Shown here in pieces: positions 23,380 to 33,797 of a DNA stretch of 64,000 bases. A model generated the notes under the pieces. It was not told the DNA's origin and ran no database searches. It was given only the letters and a program-made list of their open reading frames with translations. Location of the stretch: contig NC_054391.1 in assembly GCF_001625195.1 (NCBI RefSeq), positions 5,715,157 to 5,779,156 of the forward strand, given 5' to 3'. Position numbers and translations under genes: made by a program. The number at the start of each line of letters is the position of its first letter. Position 1 is the first letter of the stretch. This DNA comes from Drechmeria coniospora. Lineage: Eukaryota; Ascomycota; Sordariomycetes; Hypocreales; Ophiocordycipitaceae.

Positions 23380-24620
23380 CCTATCCACGGGTGGCCGTCG
23401 AGGGGAGGTGTAGATGAGGGTAGGCGGAGGATCAAATTGCCGTCAAGAAGGCTGGAGTAGTAGCGGCGTGACGGGGCCGTCGAGTGGGTTCGGTAGAGTC
23501 CGGCACACTTGGTTATGGAGCTGAACGAGCGTTCCGCAGGCCACCTTTGCGGGAGTGAGCGGGTGAGCGGGTTGACGATATGACGGACGTCGCTATCTCA
23601 TGATGATGTCGTGGAAGCCTCAGGCTGTGATGGGACAGAGACTCTTCCAGTAGTTGTACGTAGCAGCACGAAGGTACATATATTTTACCGATTCTCACAG
23701 TGCAAAAGGCTTAGCTAACCCAACATGGATGATGGGTGTGCAAGTACTCTGTCGCGTATACGGAGTAGCACCTGCCAAGTCCACATTGACTGTGGCGCCC
23801 ATTTTTTGTGGCTGGTTTGGTGCAACATACTCCGTACTCTGTACTCCGTACTGTGCAGTACCTATCCGTAGTAACTGGTTGTATTGATGGCGATGAGCTG
23901 GTAAATTATACTCGTACAGGGCTCCGTACTGTACAGTACCTATACATGGTAAGTAGTTGGTTGTATTGATGGCGATGAGCTAGTAAGTTATACTCGTACA
24001 GTGCTCCGAACTGGATAGTGCCTATCCGTAGTAATTAGTTGTATTGATGGCGATGAGCTGGTACTAATAATGCTCGTACAGTGCTCCGTACTGTACAGTA
24101 CCTATCCGTAGTATTTAGTTGTATTGATGGCGATTAGCCGGTACTAATTATACTCATACAGTGCTTCGTACTGTGCAGTACCTATCCGTAGTAGTTAGTT
24201 GTACTTATTGATGGCGATTAGCCGGTACTAATTATACTCGTACAGTGCTCCGTACCTCCTTGTCGGGATGCACAGCACAGGACGTACGGGAGTGCAGTAC
24301 TTGTACTTGTAGCTTCACTTAATTTTGTACTGAACCACATGTACTCCGTCCGTGCATGTGCACTTATACTGTAGGTGTACTTGATGAATTGACGACTCTA
24401 TGCCAACGAACCGGACATCCCTCCTTCACCTGCACATACCAGAATCCTGGGCATGCATACTCCCACCTGGGCATGCATACTCCCAACTCCTACCCGTATG
24501 TAACGTATCCAAACCATGATTCATCGTTCCATCTGTCCCTCCTTCGCGCCCGGAAATACATCTCTCGTACGGCCGCCGTCCGCCTCGCAACCCCCCTCCT
24601 GGTGTCCCGTCTAGGACGCC
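23380..24620. other. Intergenic with minisatellite and GTAC-rich DNA
   Basis: No gene is supported. It contains the minisatellite described separately, flanked by TACTCCGTA words. Near 24449-24486 a ~19-base unit (GGGCATGCATACTCCCA) occurs twice in tandem, just before the leader of the lipocalin-like gene. Confidence 0.6.
23837..24257. repeat. Minisatellite, five copies of a 78-84 bp unit
   Basis: The core TTGTATTGATGGCGAT (written here from its constant part) begins at about 23885, 23967, 24045, 24125 and 24209, so the period is 78-84 bp. Each unit also has a CTCGTACAG-GCTCCGTACTGTACAGTACCTAT-like half containing GTAC palindromes, then a TAGTTAGTTG stretch. Copies differ by substitutions (GAGCTGG versus TAGCCGG) and small indels, so they are not recent perfect duplicates. 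Confidence 0.9.
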
Positions 24621-25235
24621 ATGGCGGATGCAGATCCCATCGCCCTCCAACTGCCGTCCAAGTACGCATCTGGAGGGCCGACGGTCGCATCGACGTCGGC
24701 ACCGTCTCTCGAGTGGCTCGCCCGCACCTGGACCGTCACGCACTCGACGCTCTCGATGTGGCGGTCCGCGCGAAACGTGCGCATCAGCTACAAGCCGTTG
24801 CCCCCCCGGTCCGACGGCCGTCAGCGCATCGACGATCGAGTCGAGTATGAGCCCAGCAGCGAGACGGGCGTGTGCAAGACGGTCGAGGGCGTCGACATGC
24901 AGGCCGAGGCTGGCCGCGGCCAGGCGTGGGACTGGCGCGGTAAATCCTGGCTCTTCTTCGTCACCAGCCATTGGGAGCTGCTCGGCTGGGGCGAGGAGAC
25001 GACGGCCGACGGCCAGACGGAGCGCTGGGCCGTGACCTGGTTTGCGCCCACCATCTTCACCAAGGAGGGCCTCGACATCTACTGCGATCGCCGGGAGGGT
25101 CTCAGCGAGGCCACGTACGCCAGAGTGTACCGGGCGTTGGAGAACATGGACGCAGCCCATGTAGCTGCCATGGTGGCGACGCACATGCGGCCGGTGGAGA
25201 TTAAGCTGCCTTGGACGGAGAAGCCAGCAAGGTGA
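24621..25235 (+). CDS. Lipocalin-like fungal protein of unknown function
   Basis: 204 aa, single exon. It begins MADADPIALQLP. The conserved body starts at SLEWLARTWTVTHSTLSMW and RNVRISYKPLP, continues with WDWRGKSWLFFVTSHWELLGWG and ERWAVTWFAPTIFTKEGLDIY, and ends MRPVEIKLPW. The spacing of Trp-rich strands resembles a small beta-barrel (calycin) fold. I recall such proteins being placed near a pericyclase-type (PydY-like) lipocalin family in fungi, but there is no biosynthetic cluster here, so I do not assign that activity. No signal peptide. Convergent with the LENG1-like gene, 116 bp away. Confidence 0.75.
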   Translation: MADADPIALQLPSKYASGGPTVASTSAPSLEWLARTWTVTHSTLSMWRSARNVRISYKPLPPRSDGRQRIDDRVEYEPSSETGVCKTVEGVDMQAEAGRGQAWDWRGKSWLFFVTSHWELLGWGEETTADGQTERWAVTWFAPTIFTKEGLDIYCDRREGLSEATYARVYRALENMDAAHVAAMVATHMRPVEIKLPWTEKPAR

Positions 25236-25351
25236 TGCCTCCGCATCGGCGCAGCACGGCATCGGGCGCGACGGGCGGAAACGGGTCTTGAGAGCGGCCG
25301 CTGCTGCAAGTGCTTGAATGCGCAAAGGGGGTATCTACTGTACTCGTTCCA

Positions 25352-26475
25352 TCATCCGTCATGCCCATGTGCCCGGCGCTCCCCGTCACCTGGAGAGCTG
25401 CGCCGGCGCCGGCGCGAATCCTCATCTCTTCGTCTGCTTCTGTCGCCGTGCCTTTGTTCCTCATCATCGCGACGCTCGTGCGACCTCTCGCTCTCTCGAT
25501 GCGATCGCCTCACAGGTGAGCGCGAACGAGACCTTTGCCGATGTAATCGTCTTGTCACAGGAGAGGGCGAACGAGAACGATGCCTGCGGCTTCTGCCTTG
25601 ACGTCGTCTCTCCTCATCTCGACGCCGATTCTCCCTGCGCAGCTGCTTGAGCTCCTTTTGACGCTCCAGCTCCGCATCCCGGCGCTCCCGCTTCAGCTCC
25701 CGCACACGGGTGGAACCTTGCTTCATCATGAGCAGAGGATCGTTCGTCGCCAACCGCATCGCGTCGCGCTCCTTGCGACGTGGATCCTCGTTCCCGAAGG
25801 CGTTCTTCGACGGAGCCTCCACCGCAGCTAGGTCGGTGTGCGAGTACCATGGTTTCTGGTTGACGCCATCCTTGCCGCCTGCGCTGGAGAGCCGCATTCG
25901 GTACTGGTCCTCGTACTCCCGCTGCTTCTTTCGGGACTCCTCCTCGGCCTCTTGGTTTTTCCCGCCCTGGGCTCTGCGTCGCTCGTCGCCCAGCAGATCA
26001 ATGTGACCTGCGTCATCGACGATGGATACCGAACCCAACGATTTGTTTGCTGCCTCGCGTGCGACGTGACCCACTTCGTTCCTCTCCCTCGCCAGCCGCA
26101 GCTCAAAGTCGGTATCGTCCTCGCCGTGTCGCTTCCTTGCCCGTCGGGTGCCGCCCTTGCCATCGCCACGAGCCCTTCCCGTCGAGGATGGGATCTTGGG
26201 AGACTCCTTCTCTGGCTCGTCGTCAAGTGGGGGTGGTGCCTCTCCCCGTAGGATGGCTAGCCGTCGCTGCCCATCAATCTCTTGCATCCGCTGTTCTTCC
26301 GCCTCTTCGGCTGCCTTGGCCGCGGCCTCGTCGCGGCGAACGCGTGCCACATTATCGGCGTTGTATACGTGCCATGATTTCTTGCCGAGCAGGTGCCTGT
26401 CATGGTTCGTAAGTGGATGCCGAGGTGGCCGGGTGGCGAGGGGACGGGGAGGAGAGCGGGAGCTTACAGAGGCAT
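25352..26475 (-). CDS. LENG1/Cir_N-domain RS-rich protein (probable splicing-associated)
   Basis: Exons are 26475..26468 (8 nt) and 26396..25352, giving 350 aa. The tiny first exon encodes MPL, and splicing restores MPLHLLGKKSWHVYNADN, the start of the Cir_N/LENG1 family; the GTAAGC donor and CAG acceptor support it. Next come RVRRDEAAAKAAEEAEEQRM (charged coiled coil), RLAILRGE, a central acidic/basic linker, KPWYSHTDL (matching the PPWYQ of animal LENG1) and a long RS/RD/RE-rich tail (SRRHRSRSPSPVTRR onwards). RS tails and the LENG1 relationship suggest a nuclear protein associated with the spliceosome; that role is inferred from the animal family. An alternative reading without the intron gives an unconserved N-terminus. 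Confidence 0.82.
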
Positions 26476-27323
26476 GCTGCGACTCGGCAGCTGACGTTGC
26501 CGCCCGGGTTAACGAGAGCAACGAGGGCCGCAGGGTTGGCCCGTCCTACTGGATCTTGTGAGAATGCTCGAATGACACACGGAATAAAAGCAGGGAGTGG
26601 CAGGTTGTGCCCTGGTGCTCGAAAGTATGGACTTGGGAGCAACAGTATTACATGATATTAGTGTGTAAACCGTGTGCGGAACCAAAACCAGTCAGCTAAC
26701 TGCCTTCGAACTGTGCTGCAAAGGTACAAACACCCAGGCGTAAGCATGCACCTAATTGGATGTACCCTGGCAGACGGAGTGCTGCAGAAGTGAATGAAGA
26801 GCTCTGACGTACGCCGTAAGCGTATGCCCGCACAACGGATTGTGACAAGGAAGCCCCACTGCGCTAAACCCAAACCTGGCAGGTTTCATCTTTCGGCAGT
26901 CCGCACCCGACCACTACGTACTTAGTACGGAGTACTTGTGCTGTGCAGTAAAAATACTTGTAATTACTTGTACAGTACTTACTCCGTACACCCAAGTAAG
27001 TAGGTGCAGTAAGTACTCCGTAGGTGTATTAGGCGTACACTTGCGTAACACTCCGCTGGTGGACAAGTCGTTCACCAAAGTACAACTACATCTCTCGAAT
27101 ACCTACTTACTTACTTACCAACCCTACCTGGACTGTGCCTACTGGACAACGCACCGCCTTTGAGCATCCAACCTACCTTCGTCATCAACCTGCAGCCTCC
27201 AATCAACAACACCTGTATATCTGCAAACTCTCAAGGCCCTTCTGCGGAACCTTGACACATCCCGGCTCTTGCTTTCCTTACCCTCCGGACTTTCCGGAAC
27301 CTCGTCCCACGACAGCAGCCGCC
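26476..27323. promoter_or_regulatory. Divergent intergenic region LENG1-like/SEC18
   Basis: An 848-bp head-to-head space. GTAC-rich patch at about 26920-27120, with TACGGAGTA/TACTCCGTA at roughly 26927, 26980 and 27013. From 27130 the sequence becomes C-rich and leader-like before SEC18. No gene is seen. Confidence 0.5.
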
Positions 27324-29983
27324 ATGTCGAGAGCTCCTTACGGTGGCGGCGGAGGCCGGATGCCGCCTGGCAATTATCCGCCTGGCAATTATCCGCCTAG
27401 CAACTATCCGCCTGGCAATTATCCGCCTGGCAATTATCCGCCTGGCAATGCTCCGCCTGGAAGCATTCCCCGAGTCCCCGTCGGGAGCCAGCAGGGACAT
27501 GGGGGCCAAAACTACGACTCTCCACCAGCATACATGGACCCCCGCATGCCTCGGGGCAACGAGAAGGAAAAGAGTAGAGGCAGAGAGGTGTCCCTGAGAG
27601 TCGAGAAGCTGACGGACAAGTCGCTCCAGTCGAGGCTGATTTACGGCAACTTGTGAGTGCTGTACAGTCTTGCGCCTGCTTCTCCGGCGAGAAGAGTCCG
27701 CTGACCGCATGCCTCCTGCCAGATGCGCCGTCGCTCCCGAAGACTTCCCCCCTAGCCGAGACGGATCCGAGCTCTACCTCCTCCTCCGCGGTGGCCAGCC
27801 CGTCGGGGAATATGCCGTCACGGCCATGCCGGTGCCGGGCTTCCCCCGGGGATGCATCAGCATGTCGGACCCTCAGCGAACCTGGTGCGGCATCACCATG
27901 CGAGACCAGTTCACCGGAGAGACCTACGACCCCTTCTCGCAAGGGGGCAAGGCCTATCTCGGATCCCTAGACCTGGAGATCGGATTCGCCTCGCCGAACA
28001 AGAAGACGGAGGTGCCGTACGACGAGGATGAGCTCTCCAAGATGTTCGTCGACACGTACCAGAATCAAATCCTCGCGCCGGGCCAGAGGATACTGATGGA
28101 CGTCCGGAACGTGCCGCTCCTCATCATCGTCAAGACGGTGGGCTTGGTCGACCTCGCCATGGCCGCCGACGACTCCAACAAGCAGGTGTACAGGGAGGCG
28201 CACGCGCGAGGCGTCCTGACGAACCAGACGCGCGTGCTCTTCCACCGGGACGGCAAGGGCGACTTCAACCTGAAGCCTTCCATGTCGAAGCCCAACTCGA
28301 ACGCCATCCTGGCGCCCGACTTCAAGTTCGAGGACATGGGCATCGGCGGACTCGGCAACGAGTTTTCCACCATCTTCCGACGAGCCTTTGCCTCCCGCGT
28401 CTTCCCACCCGGCCTCGTCGCCAAGATGGGCATACCCCACGTCAAGGGGATGTTGCTCTACGGACCTCCGGGGACGGGAAAGACGCTGATCGCGAGGCAG
28501 ATTGGCAAGATGCTCAACGCCCGACCGCCCAAGGTCATCAACGGTCCCGAGGTGCTCAACAAGTACGTCGGCCAGTCGGAGGAGAACATCCGAAAGCTCT
28601 TTGCCGACGCCGAGAAGGAGTACAAGGAAAAGGGGGACGAGAGCAGCCTTCACATCATCATCTTCGACGAGCTCGACGCCGTCTGCAAGCAGCGCGGGTC
28701 CGGAGCCGGCGGCGGCACCGGCGTCGGCGACAGCGTCGTGAACCAGCTGCTCTCCAAGCTCGACGGCGTCGATCAGCTGAACAACATCCTGCTCATCGGC
28801 ATGACGAACCGCAAGGACATGATTGACGATGCGCTAATGCGACCCGGCCGCCTCGAGGTGCATCTCGAAATCTCCCTACCGGACGAGGCGGGACGATTGG
28901 AGATTTTCAACATCCACACGGCCAAGATGCGCACCAACAAGCTCCTCGACGTCGACGTCGACGTCGAGGAGCTGGCCGGCTTGACCAAGAACTACTCGGG
29001 TGCCGAGATCAACGGCGTCGTCAAGGCGGCCGCCTCGTTTGCCTTTTCTCGCCATACCGAGGTTGGGCAGCTCGCGGCGGTCAAGCAGGATGTCGCCAGC
29101 ATGAAGGTCAACCGCAACGATTTCATGAATGCCCTGGACGAGGTTCGACCTGCCTACGGCGTCTCCGAGGCCGAGCTGAAGGATGCCGTTCGGCTGGGCA
29201 TCATGCCTTACGGCGGCCACGTCGACGCGACCATCAAGGAGATGATGCGCGTCGTTCGCATGATCAAGGAGGACCCGAACAAGTTCAACACCTCCGTTCT
29301 CTTCCACGGACCGAAAGCGGCGGGAAAGACGGCCCTGGCCGCTCACATTGCCATGCAGTCAGGCTTCCCATTCGTCAAGCTCGTGACGCCGGCCGACCTG
29401 GTCGGTTTCCGGGATGACTTTGCGAAAAAGGACTACGTGCACAGGGCGTTTGCGGACGCGTACAAGTCGCCGGCCAGCATCCTCATCCTCGACGACTTTG
29501 AGCGCTTGATTGGCTGGAATTCTCTGGGGCCGCGGTTCTCGGCAACGATGCTCGAGGCGCTGACGACGCTCATCGTTTCGAAGCCGCCCAAGGTACGTCC
29601 CCAGATGGCATGCTGAGCATGGGCCTCGCTAACGGACACGCGCACAGGGTCACCGGCTGTTGATTTTTGTCACGACGTCCAAGGTCTCGATGTTCAAAAT
29701 GCTCGAAATCGACATGGACTTTGCGAAGAAGGTGGCGGTGCCTGCCGTGTCGAACCTCAGGGAGCTCGGCATGGTAATCCAGGAGTCGATTTCCATCGAC
29801 CAGGGAATAATTCATGACATAATCAACATGATTCAACAGCGCACGGGAACCGAGACGGTCGGGGTGGGCGTCAAGACTGTGATGGATTGTATTTTTGAAG
29901 CCAAGGCTGGGGAGTCGGAACAGGAGTTTTCCGACACGTTTGTGGATCTGTTGCTGGACAATATGCAGGAGATGCAGGGTTGA
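27324..29983 (+). CDS. SEC18: Vesicular-fusion AAA ATPase Sec18/NSF
   Basis: Hexameric AAA+ ATPase that, with alpha-SNAP, takes apart SNARE complexes after membrane fusion. Exons are 27324..27652, 27723..29592 and 29648..29983, giving 844 aa, normal for filamentous fungi. The first ~55 residues are an unusual PPGNY repeat. The N domain follows (LIYGNLCAVAPEDF after intron 1). D1 has Walker A GPPGTGKT near residue 356, Walker B IIFDELDAV, the NSF-typical KYVGQSEENIRKLF and a MTNRKDMID sensor. D2 has Walker A GPKAAGKTALA near residue 639 and Walker B LILDDFERLI. All introns are GT-AG. Confidence 0.96.
27363..27467 (+). repeat. Seven 15-bp tandem units coding for PPGNY-type repeats in Sec18
   Basis: Units of CCGCCTGGCAATTAT start at 27363 and every 15 bases to 27453, encoding P-P-G-N-Y with variants PPSNY, PPGNA and PPGSI. 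The period keeps frame, so length changes alter repeat number without breaking the gene. Confidence 0.92.
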
Positions 29984-30583
29984 ATAGATTTGCATATCGG
30001 CTTGCCGTCGGCATGTTGGAGGGAAACCATGTACTGGTCGGGCGACTCGTTTGCGAGTCTGAAGACCTATCCTGCCCCCCATTCCCGACCGAGGTTCAAC
30101 GACGTCTTATCTCTGCAAAAGGGCCCAAAGGGCCCAAGGGGGCGAGTCAGCAACGGCCCAACGGGAGACTGGGAGCCGTGAGGCGGCAGGTTTGGACAAA
30201 GTGCTGGTAATTGCGGAGCCGACTAGGAATCGTGGCCGTAGGCACGATGTCGTTGAGTCGGATGACGGATGAGATGGCAAAGTCCAGTTGCAGGTACTCT
30301 GTAAGTAGACGGCGGAGGAACCCATCACGAGAGACACTCGCCATCGGCTGGCAAACCAGTCCGATGCTCCAATGGAAGGCAAGCGTGGCAGCCTGCCTCT
30401 TTCCCTCTCCTCTGCTCCGAATTCTTAGTGCAAGTACTGTACGCACAGTAATTACTTGATAAGTGTCAGTACAAGTACTCCGTATTTGCTTGAATTTGCT
30501 TGAATTTGCTTGTACTTGCTTGAACTGTACTTGCATATGTATTATTCTTGGAGCCTCTTCCCTTGGAGCTTCGCCCCTTTCTT

Positions 30584-30619
30584 GGGGGAGGGGGAGGGGG
30601 GAGGGAGGGGAGGGGCGGG
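30584..30619 (+). other. G-rich tract, potential G-quadruplex
   Basis: Consecutive runs of 5, 5, 6, 3, 4, 4 and 3 G are separated by single A or C on the + strand. This far exceeds the G3+N1-7 four-times rule for quadruplex formation. It lies about 600 bp downstream of SEC18, with no gene across it. Confidence 0.7.
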
Positions 30620-31792
30620 CACTCCATGGACCCTGATGTACCCCACACTCAGAGTACATGTGTGTAAGTACTTGCTTGCTGCAACTTCTGTACAGCTACT
30701 CCGTACTTGTACTTGACTGCAGTACTGTGTATTACTGTAGTTGCAAGTACAGTAAGTGAGAACGGGGTCCTCTGTACCGTACTTGTACCTACTGTACTAG
30801 GTAGGTACTTGCGTGTAAGTACAAGCAAGTAAGTGTACATGCCCTCCGCACATTAACTGGTATCGCACTTGGGTGATCTGTTCTAAAGTACGGAGTACCT
30901 AGCAATAATACTTGCTTCCTAAATGGCAGAATGCCACCAGGCATCAACACTCGCACGTAGGTGTGTTCCGTACAGAGTGCAAAGCAATACATGCACTCCA
31001 TGTCCATACAAGTCTTACTACGTGGCCGATCAACATGCACGCGAGCGCAACGCGTGAGAAAACTTTTGTGACCAAACGTAGTCTGCTGTGACGCAACCAT
31101 GTGAGTGGTGGGCGGGATGATGGGGCAAAAGCAACAACATTGAGTCGGGGGCACACGGTGAACATGTGGTACTCTAGTCCTGGGTGGGTGGACATGGACA
31201 AAGTACAGCACAGGTACGGAGAACTGCACTCGCACCTTGCAGGCCAGAATAGCGAACCAGCACACGCCTGGGCAGTCCTTATCTCGTCGTGCGAAGCAAG
31301 TTAGTACTGACCTAGGTGTGGTTCGCGCTACCAGGGAATTGGCCGTGTACGGTACAAGGTACTCGAGCTGCACACGTAAGTACATACTGATACTGTACTT
31401 ACTGTAGTACTTACTCCTACATGTAAGTAAGTGGTGTAGTACTCGTGTTGGGCAATCGAGGGTGGCACCGACTCGTATTGACCTGGGGTTGATTGTCTTT
31501 GTATGAGTATTAATTATTACAGCACGGCACGAGTGCTTAGGTCGATAGGTGTATCCCATGTAATTACTTGTACAGAGTACTATACATGGAATTGGAGAGG
31601 TTAAAGTAGACTTGAAAGTAGTATTCTAGTTCTACAGCACAAGCACTGTACGTGTACGGAGTACCGAGGCGCGTACTTAATTACAACTACTAGGTACCTA
31701 GTACTTAAATCTGCTCTCTGGACAGTGCATGTACTCCGTACTTGCGCCATAACAGCCCCGTGGTACGTGACCAGCATCACCAGTCTGTACTT

Positions 31793-31854
31793 GACAAAAG
31801 TGACGATTCAGCTTTGGTGGTGCTACTCGTACAAATTGAATCGACATTTTTGCC
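31793..31854 (-). mobile_element. 62-bp inverted-repeat (MITE-like) element, copy A
   Basis: The left arm GACAAAAGTGACGATTCA (31793-31810) and right arm TGAATCGACATTTTTGCC (31837-31854) are near-perfect inverted repeats around a 26-base loop. On the reverse strand, arms, loop and a ~10-base flank (TACAGTGGGG) match a second copy at 57812-57882. No coding capacity. I could not identify a target-site duplication. Confidence 0.7.
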
Positions 31855-33797
31855 ACCCCACTGTACAAGTACTTACTGTACCAAACACATGACATACGAC
31901 CTTGTAGCTAGCACTCCTAGTCGGGGTAGTTACGAGAAATCACTAGCCTACCTGGGTATTCCATACGGTGCCGGGTACGTGCGCTGCACGGTTCCGCGGG
32001 TGCGGAGTGACGATAATACTCGCTGTATTACTCCGTACATGTACTCTGCATGTACAACTACTTACAGCAAGCAAGTACAGTACATGTACTTAGGTAGGTG
32101 TAGCGCTCTACATGTACAGTGCAGAACTTGCATGTACTCGTGCATGTACTCTGTACGCGAAAATATCTACAGAGTAATGTACATGCTTGTGCTGCATCAT
32201 ATGTGCGCCCGTAGCCGTACATAAAAGCCGGGTTGACGTTGAGCGCCAGCTCACGGAACCGCTGATCGCCGGCCAAGCCAGTGCCGTTTATTTTTACCAT
32301 TTATTTTCATTCACTTCATCGGGCTCGGCCTGCTGAGTGGCGGCTTCGCACGGGCCGAAAAACCTTGGCCCCCCAACCGCCCGGACTCTGAGCCGCCGAC
32401 GCGCCAAGATCCGATGTCCTGCCATCCGACTGCCCGGTTGGATGGTGGAGGAGCCCAGAGCGGGGCGCTAAACAAACAGCTGGGCGGTGCCCATGCAACT
32501 CGATTGTACTGGGTACTCCGTGCGCCGTACACAACGTAACATCAGTACTTGTGCTCCGTACTTTGTGCTGCCGTCCTGGCTTCATTCGTGCAGCGACAAC
32601 GCGTGCAAGCACTTGTAGGTTGCGTGCACCTGTCTTGGTAGTCTACGGACACATGTTGTAACGCGAGCGCAAAGGCCAAAGGTCCTTTACCCTACCGAGT
32701 ACTTGTGGGAGATGTCTCTCAGCAATGGAGGAATAATGTGATGTACTGTATCCGTCCGTACCTTGGCAACAAACAAGTACAAACGTACCGAGTACTTACA
32801 AGAGTACTCTGTACTTGAGTACTAGGTACAGACGGACACCTCTCGAGAACTGGTAGACGACACCCGCCATATTGTACAGTACTTACTCAAGTACGTTGCA
32901 GTTGCAAGTATAATTGCAAGCACAGCAAGTAAACATGTACATGTAGTACCAGTGAGATGCTGGTCAGTACTACCAGGTACTGTACCTAGTACCTACCTAG
33001 TACCCAGTACTTAGTACTTACAGTAAGTACAGTACAGTACTCCGCAAGGTGCCCCCTATACCTGGTCAATCGAGGGTCCAACCAGTGTGTCGTACCTGGT
33101 AGGCAGGGCTGGAGGAGCATCGCATCTGCACGCTTGTACCTAGTACGCATAGGTACGCGTCAAAGGCTGACGGCAACTTGTGCTCGGTACTCTGACCGAC
33201 GGTACGGGCTCGCGGCGCTAGCGTCTTGCCAGTACCTACCTACCGGGCAAAGTACTGTACGGTACGGAGTACTGTACTTGCTTACTTGTATTGTAGTATG
33301 GAGTGTACTTAGTATGGAGTACACTGTACTGGACGGAGACGTCCAAAACCACATCTGCCGCCTGCCAGCCCTCCCTCCTAGTCCCTTCCTAGCGCGCGCG
33401 GCCTTCGAGGTAAGAGGTGAGCCTCTGCCTCTCTTCGCCGGCAACCCAACCGTGGCGATACCTCTCCATGTCGTCTCCCCGATAGCTGGCGAACCCGCGT
33501 GCATGGCGCTGCAGAGTATGCGTACGTCCCTCCGACCTCCCTCCCGTCACTCTCTCACCGTCCCAGTTCCATGCCAACCAGCCGTCCTGGCCGACCAAGG
33601 TCTCCGTCGTGAGAAGGCTGCCGGTGCTGAGGCCTGCGGAATCGATTTCCTGCCATGCATCTTGATTCCTCTCTGCTGACACCTCGTCTCGTTCGCAGCC
33701 AGCCTCCACAGCGTCGAGCATCGTGAGCTCCGGCCCGGCGCACCAAACACAAGGTAGCCGTGGATGCTGTTCACTCGCGCCCCATTCATAACAAACC

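Larger units (their letters stand above)
29984..33797. other. Gene-free 3.8-kb GTAC-rich desert between SEC18 and LTE1
   Basis: No coding region is supported on either strand. About 30430-33320 is saturated with GTAC words: by hand I counted roughly 27 GTAC in 31561-32160, against about 2 expected by chance. It also holds a G-rich tract (30584-30619), a TTGCTTGAATT repeat (30483-30530) and one copy of a small inverted-repeat element (31793-31854). The last ~450 bases are C/T-rich and probably the LTE1 leader. Confidence 0.7.
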
